Made by a program: the position numbers and the translations under genes | Shown here: piece by piece, positions 15,971 through 24,488 of the stretch | How positions within the stretch are numbered: position 1 is the stretch's first letter | Layout of the letters: every line of letters begins with the position of its first letter | Assembly (NCBI RefSeq): GCF_900188385.1 | Contig: NZ_FZOI01000002.1 | Location: 124,001-188,000 of the forward strand | Source: Azospirillum sp. RU38E | GTDB lineage: Bacteria > Pseudomonadota > Alphaproteobacteria > Azospirillales > Azospirillaceae | Length of the DNA: 64,000 bases | Reading direction: 5' to 3' | Notes under the pieces: generated by a model | The model's input: the letters and a program-made list of their open reading frames with translations, nothing else | Database searches by the model: none | Told to the model about the DNA's origin: nothing

Positions 15971-16498
15971 ATGATGGGCCAATCCATGATCATCGCAGAC
16001 CTGATGGCCGGCCATCGCCGGCTGCTGGCCTATATCCGCAACCGGATTCGCAATCCGGCCGATGCGGAGGATGTCTATCAGGAAACCATGGTCCGTATGC
16101 TGGAGCGCGCCCGGTCGGGCGCGCTCCAGCAACCCGTCCCCTATGCGTTGCGGGTTGCGCACAGCGTCATCCTGGACCGGGCGGCGCTGCCCGTATCCGA
16201 TCTGCTGGACGAAGATATTGCCTGCGACCAGCCGGGGGCCGAACAGCGGCTTTCCGACCAGCAACGGCTGGCCGCCTTCAAACGCGCGCTGGATGCCATG
16301 CCGCCGTTGCGGCGGGAGGTGTTCACCCGCAAGCGTATCCAGGGGCAGAGCCGGGAGGAAATCGCCCAGGCATTGGGCATGAATGAGGAAGCGGTGAAAA
16401 AACATCTGACACGGGCGCTCGCACAATTGGCCCGTTCGCTGGAGGAACAGGATTGCGACGGCCCGGATGCCGGCACGGTACGACGGGTGGCGCGATGA
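15971..16498 (+). CDS. ECF sigma factor, FecI-like
   Basis: About 175 residues. Region 2 is LMAGHRRLLAYIRNRIRNPADAEDVYQETMVRMLERA; region 4 is ALDAMPPLRREVFTRKRIQGQSREEIAQALGMNEEAVKKHLTRAL. This is the FecI type that directs transcription of outer membrane transporter genes after a signal through FecR. The frame is open further upstream, into the structured repeat, but homology to sigma region 2 begins near MIIADL. ATG codons at 15971, 15974 and 15986 are all possible and none has a strong ribosome site. The stop overlaps the fecR-like start (ATGA). Confidence 0.88.
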   Translation: MMGQSMIIADLMAGHRRLLAYIRNRIRNPADAEDVYQETMVRMLERARSGALQQPVPYALRVAHSVILDRAALPVSDLLDEDIACDQPGAEQRLSDQQRLAAFKRALDAMPPLRREVFTRKRIQGQSREEIAQALGMNEEAVKKHLTRALAQLARSLEEQDCDGPDAGTVRRVAR

Positions 16499-17466
16499 AC
16501 CGCTTCGATCTGGAGATTGACGCCGATCCCGTGCTGGAGGAAGCAGCCGGCTGGCTGCTGGCGGAAGGGGAATGGACGCCGGAGCGCCAGGCCCGTTTCC
16601 TGGCCTGGCTGTCGGCCAACCCCGCCCATGCCCCGGCCATGGAACAGGTGCGCGCCACCTGGCATGACCCCGTTCTGGAACAATTGCTGCGGCAGGCGGC
16701 GGCCGAAAGGGTGGTGCCCTTCCCCGGCCGGCCGCTGGCGAAGGCACAGCCAGCTAATAATAGCACGGGGCTGGACCGGCGGCGCCTGCTGGCGGCGGGG
16801 CTGGCCGGGCTGGCCGTCATGGGGGCCGGGGGGCTGTGGCTGCGTGGCACGCCAGCCCAAGCCTATGACCTGAGCAGCCCACACGGACAGCGGCGGGACG
16901 CCATCCTGCCCGATGGCAGCCGGCTGGTGCTGGACGCGGCCAGCCGGGTGACCGGGCGTTTTGGGAACAGACAGCGTCTGCTGACCCTGCTGGAAGGGCA
17001 GATGGCGCTGGCCGTCACGGCGGCCGAGCAGCCTTTCCAGGCCGGGGCTGGCGGGCTGGAGCTGGAGATGCCAGATGGTGCCTTCACCCTGGACCAGGCC
17101 GCCGGCCAGCTGGACCTCGCTGTCACCGTCGGCCGGCTGCGGGCCCGGCTGGCCGGCCGAACCTATGATCTGACAGCCGGGGAGCGGCTGCTGACCACGG
17201 GCGACCGGGCGGAACGCGGCCGCCTGACCGATGCGCCTTCCTTCCAGCAGGGCTGGCTGGTGGTGCATGAACAGCGGCTGGATATGGTGCTGGCCCGCCT
17301 CGCCCGCTATTCCACGACGGGGTTGCGGCTGGCGCGGGCGGAACTCGCGGCGCTGCCCGTCAGCGGTCGCTTCGCCCTGGACCGCCCGGCTGACAGCCTG
17401 CGCCTGCTGGCCCGGCTGCACAAGCTGCCCCTGGCAGAGACAACGGACGCCATGGTGCTGGGTTGA
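16495..17466 (+). CDS. FecR-like anti-sigma regulator
   Basis: A 323-residue inner-membrane protein. The cytoplasmic N-terminus has the FecR_N pattern (AAGWLLAEGEWTPERQARFLAWLSANPAHAPAMEQV), one membrane helix follows (about residues 104-120, RRRLLAAGLAGLAVMGAGGLWL), and the periplasmic part carries the FecR domain (DGSRLVLDAASRVTGRF, LLEGQMALAV). It relays receptor occupancy to the sigma factor it overlaps. The nearest receptor, at 13012-15762, has no STN domain, so the receptor that signals to this pair may be elsewhere or the signal may be different. Confidence 0.88.
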   Translation: MNRFDLEIDADPVLEEAAGWLLAEGEWTPERQARFLAWLSANPAHAPAMEQVRATWHDPVLEQLLRQAAAERVVPFPGRPLAKAQPANNSTGLDRRRLLAAGLAGLAVMGAGGLWLRGTPAQAYDLSSPHGQRRDAILPDGSRLVLDAASRVTGRFGNRQRLLTLLEGQMALAVTAAEQPFQAGAGGLELEMPDGAFTLDQAAGQLDLAVTVGRLRARLAGRTYDLTAGERLLTTGDRAERGRLTDAPSFQQGWLVVHEQRLDMVLARLARYSTTGLRLARAELAALPVSGRFALDRPADSLRLLARLHKLPLAETTDAMVLG

Positions 17467-17492
17467 TCGGCCCCTTGCCGGGCCGGCAAAGC

Positions 17493-18779
17493 CTATCCCC
17501 GCTGGTATTGTTTCCGGGGTTCAGGAGGGTCTGATACGGGGCGGGAGGACAGGCTGGCCAGCCTGTCGACAATCTGCGCCATATCCTGATCCCGCATCCA
17601 GGGCGAATTGCTGATCAGCAGGCTGGTGCCGGCAAAGCGGCGGGCGCGGGGATGGCTGATGGCAGGGACGATGGGGGCCAGATAGGGATAATCATTCAGC
17701 GCATGGACAAACAGGCAGGAAACCCCCACCCCGGCGCCCCACAATGCTTGCAAGGCCTGATCCCGCCTTTGCCGATCCGGCAATTGCACCATCAGGGCGG
17801 GCCAGTTCCCCCTGGCCCCCGGCGCATCGGTGATTACCTTGAGACCGCCGATCGTTTCCAGCTGTCTGCGCAGCCTTTCCCCCCGCTCCCGCCCGGCTTC
17901 CAGGAAATCCGCCAGCCGGGCCAGGGCGCTTTCGCCCACACCCTGGCGCCAGCGGCCCACCGGGTGCAGCGGGATAGCCATGCCGAAATCATCGCCGGCG
18001 GCGGCCACCATATCCCGTTGCCGTAGATGCCGGCGCAGCGGCACCCCATAGACCCAGGGCAGCAGCCGGGGCCGATAGCAGAGCGCATAGGCGGCCAGTT
18101 CCAGGCTGCGCCGCAGTTCCATCAGGGGGGCCGGGCGCAGGATCTCCGCTGCACTGCGCGCCAGCTCCGCCCGCAAGGCCGGATCGCCGGCATGGATCAG
18201 CCCGCCCTCATACAGCGTCAGCCCCTTGCCGACGGCGAAACTGTAAAAGCCGATATCGCCCAGGGTGCCCACCGGCTGGCCATCCTGAAACGCGCCGAAG
18301 GCCTGGGCTGCATCCTCCACCACATAGGCGCCGTGCTGGGCGGCCAGATGGCGCACTGGCGCCACTGGTGCGACCCGGCCGGCCAGATGGGTGGGCACAA
18401 TGGCCAGGGTCTGCGGCCCGATCAGCCCCCGCAGCATGTCCAGATCCAGGCCGATGCCGGCTGGGGCCAGATCGCAGGTCACCAGCCGCAGCCCGCAATG
18501 GGCCACGGCGATGGCCATCAGCGGGCAGGTATAGGCAGGCACGATCACCTCGCGCCGGGGGCTGTGCCGAGCCAATGTCTTCAGGGCGATGACCAGGGCG
18601 GCCGTGCCCGAACAGGTCAGCAGCAGCTGGTCCACCCCCAGGAAGCGGGCGGCAGCGCGGGTAAAGCCGCCCTCGCGGGCCGTGAAACCGGCCAGCAGGT
18701 CGCGCCAGCCGAGGGGCAGCCCCGCCGTGGGCGGCAACTCGCGGAAAGGATCAGGCTGGGCCGGCGGCATGGTCTTCAT
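17493..18779 (-). CDS. DegT/DnrJ/EryC1-type PLP aminotransferase
   Basis: A 428-residue fold-type I aminotransferase of the sugar aminotransferase family: VPAYTCPLMAIAVAHCGLRLVTCDL, VVEDAAQAFGA, and the PLP lysine at about residue 185 in SFAVGKGLTLYEGG. Family members make amino sugars on nucleotide carriers, ArnB being one example. It starts inside the end of the upstream SMR gene, so it is coupled to it. With the two SMR half-transporters it recalls the arn order of an aminotransferase with an ArnE/ArnF flippase, but no other arn gene is present. Substrate unknown. The frame extends upstream in the SMR gene; the Met at 18779 or 18770 fits family length. Confidence 0.85.
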   Translation of the reverse strand: MKTMPPAQPDPFRELPPTAGLPLGWRDLLAGFTAREGGFTRAAARFLGVDQLLLTCSGTAALVIALKTLARHSPRREVIVPAYTCPLMAIAVAHCGLRLVTCDLAPAGIGLDLDMLRGLIGPQTLAIVPTHLAGRVAPVAPVRHLAAQHGAYVVEDAAQAFGAFQDGQPVGTLGDIGFYSFAVGKGLTLYEGGLIHAGDPALRAELARSAAEILRPAPLMELRRSLELAAYALCYRPRLLPWVYGVPLRRHLRQRDMVAAAGDDFGMAIPLHPVGRWRQGVGESALARLADFLEAGRERGERLRRQLETIGGLKVITDAPGARGNWPALMVQLPDRQRRDQALQALWGAGVGVSCLFVHALNDYPYLAPIVPAISHPRARRFAGTSLLISNSPWMRDQDMAQIVDRLASLSSRPVSDPPEPRKQYQRG

Positions 18780-19137
18780 CCAGCGCCAGACAGATGATCC
18801 CCGCCACGATGATGACGGCCCCCAGCAATTGCGGCAGATTGACCACCTCCCCGAACAGCACCACAGCAAAGGGCATGACCGCCACCACCTCCAGATGCGA
18901 TGCGGCAAAGGCCGGGCCGATGGGGGCGTGTTTCAGCAGCGACATCCAGGTGAAGAAGGCACCGATATAGCCGGCCACCGCCATATAGGCACCGGGATGC
19001 GCCAGCAGCCGCAGCAGCCAATCCACATTGGCCGCCACGGGCAGGGCGGCCTCGGCGGCCAGTTTGAAACCGATCTGGGCCAGCACGTCGAAACCCAGCA
19101 GGCAGATAAAGCCGATAATGATCCCGCGCCGCATCAT
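18751..19137 (-). CDS. SMR/EamA-type small membrane protein, second of a pair
   Basis: A 128-residue protein with four predicted helices in the EmrE/ArnE-like small multidrug resistance fold (GFICLLGFDVLAQIGFKLA, FFTWMSLLKHAPIGPAFAASHLEVVAVM, LLGAVIIVAGIICLAL). It is coupled by an ATGA overlap to a second SMR-like gene, so the two probably form a heterodimer. Paired SMR proteins export small cations or flip lipid-linked sugars. The setting between a sugar-type aminotransferase and other biosynthetic genes favours moving a lipid-linked or amino compound across the inner membrane, which is inference. Confidence 0.82.
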   Translation of the reverse strand: MMRRGIIIGFICLLGFDVLAQIGFKLAAEAALPVAANVDWLLRLLAHPGAYMAVAGYIGAFFTWMSLLKHAPIGPAFAASHLEVVAVMPFAVVLFGEVVNLPQLLGAVIIVAGIICLALDEDHAAGPA

Positions 19138-19493
19138 GCCCCTCCACCCATTCCGACCAGGGTGACCCCGGCGGCGATCAACAGAATGCCGGCAACCCGC
19201 ATCCGGCTCAGCCGTTCGGCGAACAACAGCCGCCCGGCGATCATGACGATGATGATATTGACGGAGCCCAGCAGCACCCCTTGCGACAGGGGTACGGTGG
19301 ACAGGAACGCCGTCCAGGCCAGGAACTCGCCGCCATAACAAAGAACGCCCAGCCAGATCCAGGGCTGGCCCCCCATGGCGCGCCAGCGCGCCAGACCGTC
19401 GCCGGGGGCGGTGGCAGCCTTCTTGAAGGCCAGTTGCCCGCCGGTATCGAGCAGCATGTTCAGAAGCCAGAGAATGATGGCGAGTTGAGACAT
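19134..19493 (-). CDS. SMR/EamA-type small membrane protein, first of a pair
   Basis: A 119-residue four-helix protein (LAIILWLLNMLLDTGGQLAFKKAA; GVLCYGGEFLAWTAFLSTVPLSQGVLLGSVNIIIVMIAGRLLF; GILLIAAGVTLVGMG). The D/GGQLAFK stretch in helix 1 parallels the DVLAQIGFK stretch of its partner, consistent with duplicated halves of one transporter. The true start at MSQLAII is set by membrane topology; the frame is open upstream but the extra residues look non-coding. It follows the MipA-like gene by 10 bp. Confidence 0.82.
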   Translation of the reverse strand: MSQLAIILWLLNMLLDTGGQLAFKKAATAPGDGLARWRAMGGQPWIWLGVLCYGGEFLAWTAFLSTVPLSQGVLLGSVNIIIVMIAGRLLFAERLSRMRVAGILLIAAGVTLVGMGGGA

Positions 19494-19503
19494 GGGGTGT
19501 CCG

Positions 19504-20301
19504 TCAGAAATCATAAACAAGGAACAGGCCGGCGCTGAGCTGATCCCGCGATCCGCCCTGGCGCACCAGGGGGGAGCGTGCAGCATCCGACAGCATCCGG
19601 CCCCAATTGACGAAGCCTGCCAGCGACCAGCGCTGGTACAATCGCAAGGAGCTTTCCAGATCAAGGCCCACCATCAGCGGTCCCCCCTTGGGATAGAAGG
19701 GGCGGAAGCCACTATCCGTCGCCTGTCCGGTATCGACGCCGAAATAGGTCTGTTGAAAGCCGTTGCTGGCGATTTCCAGATAGGGACCGAAGGAAATCCC
19801 TTTGCGTTCCGCCGGATCGCCGAAGGGAATGTTGATGGCGCTTTCAATTTCCAGCATCAGCCGTTGGCGCCCCGGCACCGCGTCGCGCAACGCCTCCACA
19901 TCCAAGGAGAAGGGGCCGATGCTGTAGCTGGCGAAACCGCCCAGCGTGATCGCTTCATCCACCCCATGCAGGGGGCGCAGGTTGGCGGGCATATCCTGGG
20001 TGGCGCGGCCGGCACGATAGCCGGCCGCCAACCCTGCCTCCAGCCCTTCCAGCGACAACAGGGTGAGGCGCAACCCGTTCTCGCTGTCAAAGCTGATATT
20101 ATTGCCGATCTGGCCATCGACATAAGGATAGGGCTGCAGATGGCTGCCCGATGCCCCCGGATAATGCGGGCCCAGCACCATGCCGGGCCCGGCCGAGAGC
20201 CGGATTTCCGGCATGGTGAAAACGTCCGCCAGTGATCCGCCCTGCGCAGGCAGGGGGGTACAGCCCAGCAGGGCTGCCAGCAAAAGCAGACGCTTCACCA
20301 T
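19504..20301 (-). CDS. MipA/OmpV-family outer membrane protein
   Basis: A 265-residue exported beta-barrel protein with signal peptide, the family opening (RLSAGPGMVLGPHYPGASGSHLQPYPYVDGQIGNNISF) and a C-terminal aromatic residue (FLVYDF). MipA/OmpV proteins are outer membrane proteins linked to scaffolding of wall enzymes or to passage of small molecules. The ATG at 20301 has AGGACAGG upstream and is preferred over a start four bases from the upstream stop. It lies inside an operon of aminotransferases and SMR transporters, so it may form the outer membrane exit or entry for the same compound. Confidence 0.87.
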   Translation of the reverse strand: MVKRLLLLAALLGCTPLPAQGGSLADVFTMPEIRLSAGPGMVLGPHYPGASGSHLQPYPYVDGQIGNNISFDSENGLRLTLLSLEGLEAGLAAGYRAGRATQDMPANLRPLHGVDEAITLGGFASYSIGPFSLDVEALRDAVPGRQRLMLEIESAINIPFGDPAERKGISFGPYLEIASNGFQQTYFGVDTGQATDSGFRPFYPKGGPLMVGLDLESSLRLYQRWSLAGFVNWGRMLSDAARSPLVRQGGSRDQLSAGLFLVYDF

Positions 20302-20312
20302 GCCTGTCCTGA

Positions 20313-21656
<1,344 letters not shown>

Positions 21657-21718
21657 GCTGCGACACCTGCAAGAAAGTGGATAGCGCCGGGCCATCGGCC
21701 GGGCGGTAACCCCCTTAC

Positions 21719-21734
21719 TGCACTGGCTGTGCCA
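21719..21734 (-). promoter_or_regulatory. Sigma-54-type promoter, proximal, for the aminotransferase operon
   Basis: On the minus strand TGGCAC is followed after five bases by GTGCA, with GG and GC exactly in the -24/-12 register. The predicted transcript would begin near 21708, about 52 bases before the start codon. One base departs from the TTGCA consensus. Confidence 0.5.
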
Positions 21735-21741
21735 GCTGTCC

Positions 21742-21756
21742 GCATCGGCAGTGCCA
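21742..21756 (-). promoter_or_regulatory. Sigma-54-like promoter, distal, for the aminotransferase operon
   Basis: A second TGGCAC-N5-ATGC copy exactly 22 bp upstream of the first. The two lie in a 15-bp direct repeat (GTGCCAGCTGTCCGC on the plus strand, 21729-21743 and 21751-21765). It is either a tandem promoter or a protein-binding repeat. Confidence 0.35.
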
Positions 21757-21844
21757 GCTGTCCGCTTATGGCGGAATACCTATGTTTTCACCTGCTTCTC
21801 CCCCGCCATCCGACATGGTTCGGTACCTCCAAAGGCGAGGGAAA

Positions 21845-21859
21845 CTACAAAATTTGTAG
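21845..21859. promoter_or_regulatory. Palindrome, candidate upstream activator site 1
   Basis: CTACAAA and TTTGTAG flank a single A, a perfect 7+1+7 palindrome, centred about 99 bp upstream of the predicted plus-strand sigma-54 start. That is the normal place for an NtrC-type activator site, and such an activator is encoded in the same operon. Confidence 0.5.
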
Positions 21860-21873
21860 CTCCAATTTTGGAG
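21860..21873. promoter_or_regulatory. Palindrome, candidate upstream activator site 2
   Basis: CTCCAA and TTGGAG flank TT, a perfect 6+2+6 palindrome that directly abuts the previous one. The centres are about 15 bp apart, so the pair could bind two activator dimers. Confidence 0.45.
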
Positions 21874-21924
21874 GAAGGGGTAGTGCGGACGTTGTGAGGC
21901 GCGGAAATCCGCCAATGCTGCCTT

Positions 21925-21939
21925 TGGCACAGAGTTTGC
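21925..21939 (+). promoter_or_regulatory. Sigma-54 promoter of the plus-strand operon
   Basis: TGGCAC, five bases, TTGC: a full match to the -24/-12 consensus, with GG at 21926 and GC at 21938. Transcription should begin near 21951, about 17 bases before the ATG of the HAD gene. The whole 311-bp gap 21657-21967 thus holds divergent control signals and no gene. Confidence 0.65.
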
Positions 21940-21967
21940 GGAAAGAGGGGGCGTCCTCACTTCCCGG

Positions 21968-22666
21968 ATGAATAGCCAAATGCGCGCGCTTCCCCAGCTT
22001 TATATCGATTTCGATGGCACCATCTCCGCTACCGATACCACGGACCTGATCCTGGAACGGTTCGCCCTGCCGGAATGGCATGATGTTGAAGCGGCCTGGG
22101 AACGGGGGGAGATGGGATCGCGGGAATGTATGGCCCGTCAGGTCGCCCTGTTGCGGGCCACGCCGGCGGCGATGGCCGAAATGGTGCAGCAGATCGCCGT
22201 CGATCCCGGCTTCATGGGCTTTGTTGAACTCTGCCGGCAATGGAACCTGCCCTTCACCATCCTGTCCGACGGGCTGGATGTGGTGGCGCGCGGTGTGCTG
22301 AAACGGCTGGGGGTTGATGCCCCGGTCCTGTCCAACCGGATGGAACCGGTAGGCGAGGATGAATGGCGCTTGACCTTCCCCTATGCCAGCGCCGGCTGTG
22401 CCACGGCGGCTGGCAATTGCAAATGCGCCTGCATGGAAGCCGGCCAGCGCCGCACGGGCGGTCTGACCATCCTGATCGGCGATGGCCGGTCGGATTTCTG
22501 CGGCGCCGGCAGTGCCGATCAGGTGTTTGCCAAGGGCAAGCTGGCGGCGCATTGCCGTGATCATGCCATTCCGCATCAGCCCTTTACCGGCTTCGCCGAT
22601 CTGACGGCCCTGTTCCATGACTGGCTGGTTCGGAACGCCTCGCCGGCCGCCGCGGCGGCGGAATAA
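21968..22666 (+). CDS. HAD-superfamily phosphatase, MtnX/SerB-like
   Basis: A 232-residue phosphatase of the HAD IB group. Motif I is DFDGTISATDTTDLIL (catalytic Asp pair), motif II is LSDGLD, and motif IV is GDGRSDFCG. The insert GCATAAGNCKCACM carries four cysteines and might bind a metal; a GNCK block is seen in MtnX-like enzymes. Substrate would be a small phosphate ester; I cannot assign it to methionine salvage because no other mtn gene is present. It is the first gene after the sigma-54 promoter. ATG at 21968 lacks a strong ribosome site; a Met at 21980 is an alternative. Confidence 0.85.
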   Translation: MNSQMRALPQLYIDFDGTISATDTTDLILERFALPEWHDVEAAWERGEMGSRECMARQVALLRATPAAMAEMVQQIAVDPGFMGFVELCRQWNLPFTILSDGLDVVARGVLKRLGVDAPVLSNRMEPVGEDEWRLTFPYASAGCATAAGNCKCACMEAGQRRTGGLTILIGDGRSDFCGAGSADQVFAKGKLAAHCRDHAIPHQPFTGFADLTALFHDWLVRNASPAAAAAE

Positions 22667-22677
22667 GGTCAGGGGTG

Positions 22678-23631
22678 ATGGGGTTGGGTGTACCGTGCCT
22701 GATATTGGACCTGGATGGGTCGCTTCCCGCGCAACCGGCGCTGGCGGATCATGTGCAGCAGGGGAAGGCTGTGCTGGTGTCCGCCCGCGATCTGGGGCCG
22801 CGTCTGCGCATTGTCGGCGGGCGGCGGAGCCTGGCGACATTGCGGGCGCGGGTTGACGCGGCCTTTCCACCGCAGGGTGGGGCTGCCCCGCTGATCTTCT
22901 ACGGGTCGGGCGACTTCCACCATCTGGCGGCGTTTTTCCTGCAGACGGTACGCGAGCCGGTCACCGTGCTGCATTTCGACAATCACCCGGACTGGACGGG
23001 TTTTCCCGCCACCTGGAACTGTGGCGCCTGGGTGAACCGGGCGCTGGAGAACCCGCTGGTGCAGCGTATCGTCACCATCGGGCCGGCCAGTGATGATTTT
23101 GTGCGCCCGGAATGGCAGTTCGCCAATCTGGAAGCGGTTCGGTCGGGCCGGCTGGAGGTGCATCCCTGGCACGCCGAACCCAGCCGCATCTGGGGGCGGC
23201 CGGTCGATGGTCCGGGCTGCGGCACGCGTGATGGTGCCATCCACTGGCATAATCTGGACAGTGCCGACTGGGAAGCGTTCTGCGACGATCTGGACCGCCG
23301 GCTGCCGTCCGGCGGCCTGTGGGTATCGCTGGACAAGGATGTGCTGACCCCGGCGGAGGCCGTCACCAACTGGGACCAGGGTGGCATGAAGCTGGATGCC
23401 GTGCTGGGGCTGGTGCGCCGTCTGGCGCAGAAACGGCGCCTGCTGGGCATGGATGTCTGCGGCGATTATTCGCCGCCCGTCTTCCGTGATCCGTTCCGCT
23501 GGTTCCTGTCGGCCACCGACCGGGATTCCGTACAGCCCCCCGACAATACATCGAGCATCAATGACGGGACCAACCGGCGCATCCTGGCGATGGCCGATGA
23601 GATGGCCCGTGAAAGGATTTGGCCATTATGA
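22678..23631 (+). CDS. Arginase/agmatinase-fold enzyme of unknown substrate
   Basis: A 317-residue protein with the metal ligands of the ureohydrolase fold: GSGDFHH (counterpart of GGDHS), HFDNHPD (DxHxD) and SLDKDVLTP (SxDxD). The rest differs from arginase or agmatinase, and family substrate loops are not recognisable, so it may cleave a different amide or guanidine bond. It begins 11 bp after the HAD gene and ends in an ATGA overlap with the lipase-like gene. ATG at 22678 or GTG at 22675 are both possible starts. All binuclear metal residues appear intact, so it is probably active. Confidence 0.8.
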   Translation: MGLGVPCLILDLDGSLPAQPALADHVQQGKAVLVSARDLGPRLRIVGGRRSLATLRARVDAAFPPQGGAAPLIFYGSGDFHHLAAFFLQTVREPVTVLHFDNHPDWTGFPATWNCGAWVNRALENPLVQRIVTIGPASDDFVRPEWQFANLEAVRSGRLEVHPWHAEPSRIWGRPVDGPGCGTRDGAIHWHNLDSADWEAFCDDLDRRLPSGGLWVSLDKDVLTPAEAVTNWDQGGMKLDAVLGLVRRLAQKRRLLGMDVCGDYSPPVFRDPFRWFLSATDRDSVQPPDNTSSINDGTNRRILAMADEMARERIWPL

Positions 23632-24488
23632 CGACCGATCGCAGCATCCATATGACCGGCAACGGGATCAATGGCGGGCGCCTGGGTTTGCTGCTGGTGC
23701 ATGGGCTGGGCGGTACGCCGGTGGAGATGAAGCCGCTGGCCCGCAAGGCGCGCGATGCCGGGGCCGATGTGCTGTGCTGCCATCTGGCCGGCCATTGCGG
23801 CACGGGGGAGGAACTGGCCGGAACCCCGTGGCAGTCCTGGTATGCCTCGGTCGAAGAAGGTTTGGCCCGGCTGGAACAGGATTGTGACCGGATTGTCGTC
23901 GGTGGCCTGTCGATGGGCGCGTTGCTGGCCGCCCGCCTGGCGGCCTTGCAGCCGGAGCGTGTGCATGGGCTGGTGATGCTGGCACCGACGCTGCGTTATG
24001 ATGGCTGGTCCATTCCCTGGTATGGCTTCCTGCTGCGTATCCTGATCCATACCCCCATCGGGCCCCGCCTTTCCTTTGTGGAAAAGCCGCCCTATGGCAT
24101 CAAGGATGAGCGCATCCGCGCCGCCGTGGTGCGGGCGATGCATAGTGGCGACAGCTCGGCCGCCGGGCTGCTCTCCACCCCGTCCGGGGCCATTCGGGAG
24201 ATGTGGCGCCTGACCGATGATGTGAAGCCGCGTCTGGGGCAGGTGCGCCAGCCGACCCTGCTGGTTCATGCCCGCAATGATGATATTGCCAGCCTGGCCA
24301 ATGCGTTCCACATTCAGCGCCATCTGGCCGGGCGGGTGGAGGCGTTGATTTTGGATGACAGCTATCATCTGGTCACTGTCGATGGGCAGCGCGATCTGGT
24401 GGCGGCCCGCGTCAACAGCTTCCTGACGGGATTCTCCGGGGCGTCTGTCACCCCGTCCGTGCGTGCCAAGGTGGCCAATGGCGGTTGA
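23628..24488 (+). CDS. Alpha/beta hydrolase, monoacylglycerol-lipase/carboxylesterase-like
   Basis: A 286-residue hydrolase: oxyanion loop LLVHGLGGTP, nucleophile elbow GLSMG with Ser95, an acid in VHARNDDIAS, and the catalytic His in DDSYHLVTVD. The layout is that of EstA/monoacylglycerol lipase-type carboxylesterases, which cut short-chain esters or acyl groups. No signal peptide, so it is cytoplasmic. It overlaps the arginase-like gene upstream (ATGA) and the transferase gene downstream, showing tight coupling in the sigma-54 operon. Confidence 0.85.
   Translation: MTTDRSIHMTGNGINGGRLGLLLVHGLGGTPVEMKPLARKARDAGADVLCCHLAGHCGTGEELAGTPWQSWYASVEEGLARLEQDCDRIVVGGLSMGALLAARLAALQPERVHGLVMLAPTLRYDGWSIPWYGFLLRILIHTPIGPRLSFVEKPPYGIKDERIRAAVVRAMHSGDSSAAGLLSTPSGAIREMWRLTDDVKPRLGQVRQPTLLVHARNDDIASLANAFHIQRHLAGRVEALILDDSYHLVTVDGQRDLVAARVNSFLTGFSGASVTPSVRAKVANGG

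Noticed and set aside
17493-19493. A complete arn (aminoarabinose) operon
   Set aside because: Only an ArnB-like fold and ArnEF-like halves are present; arnA, arnC, arnD and arnT are missing.
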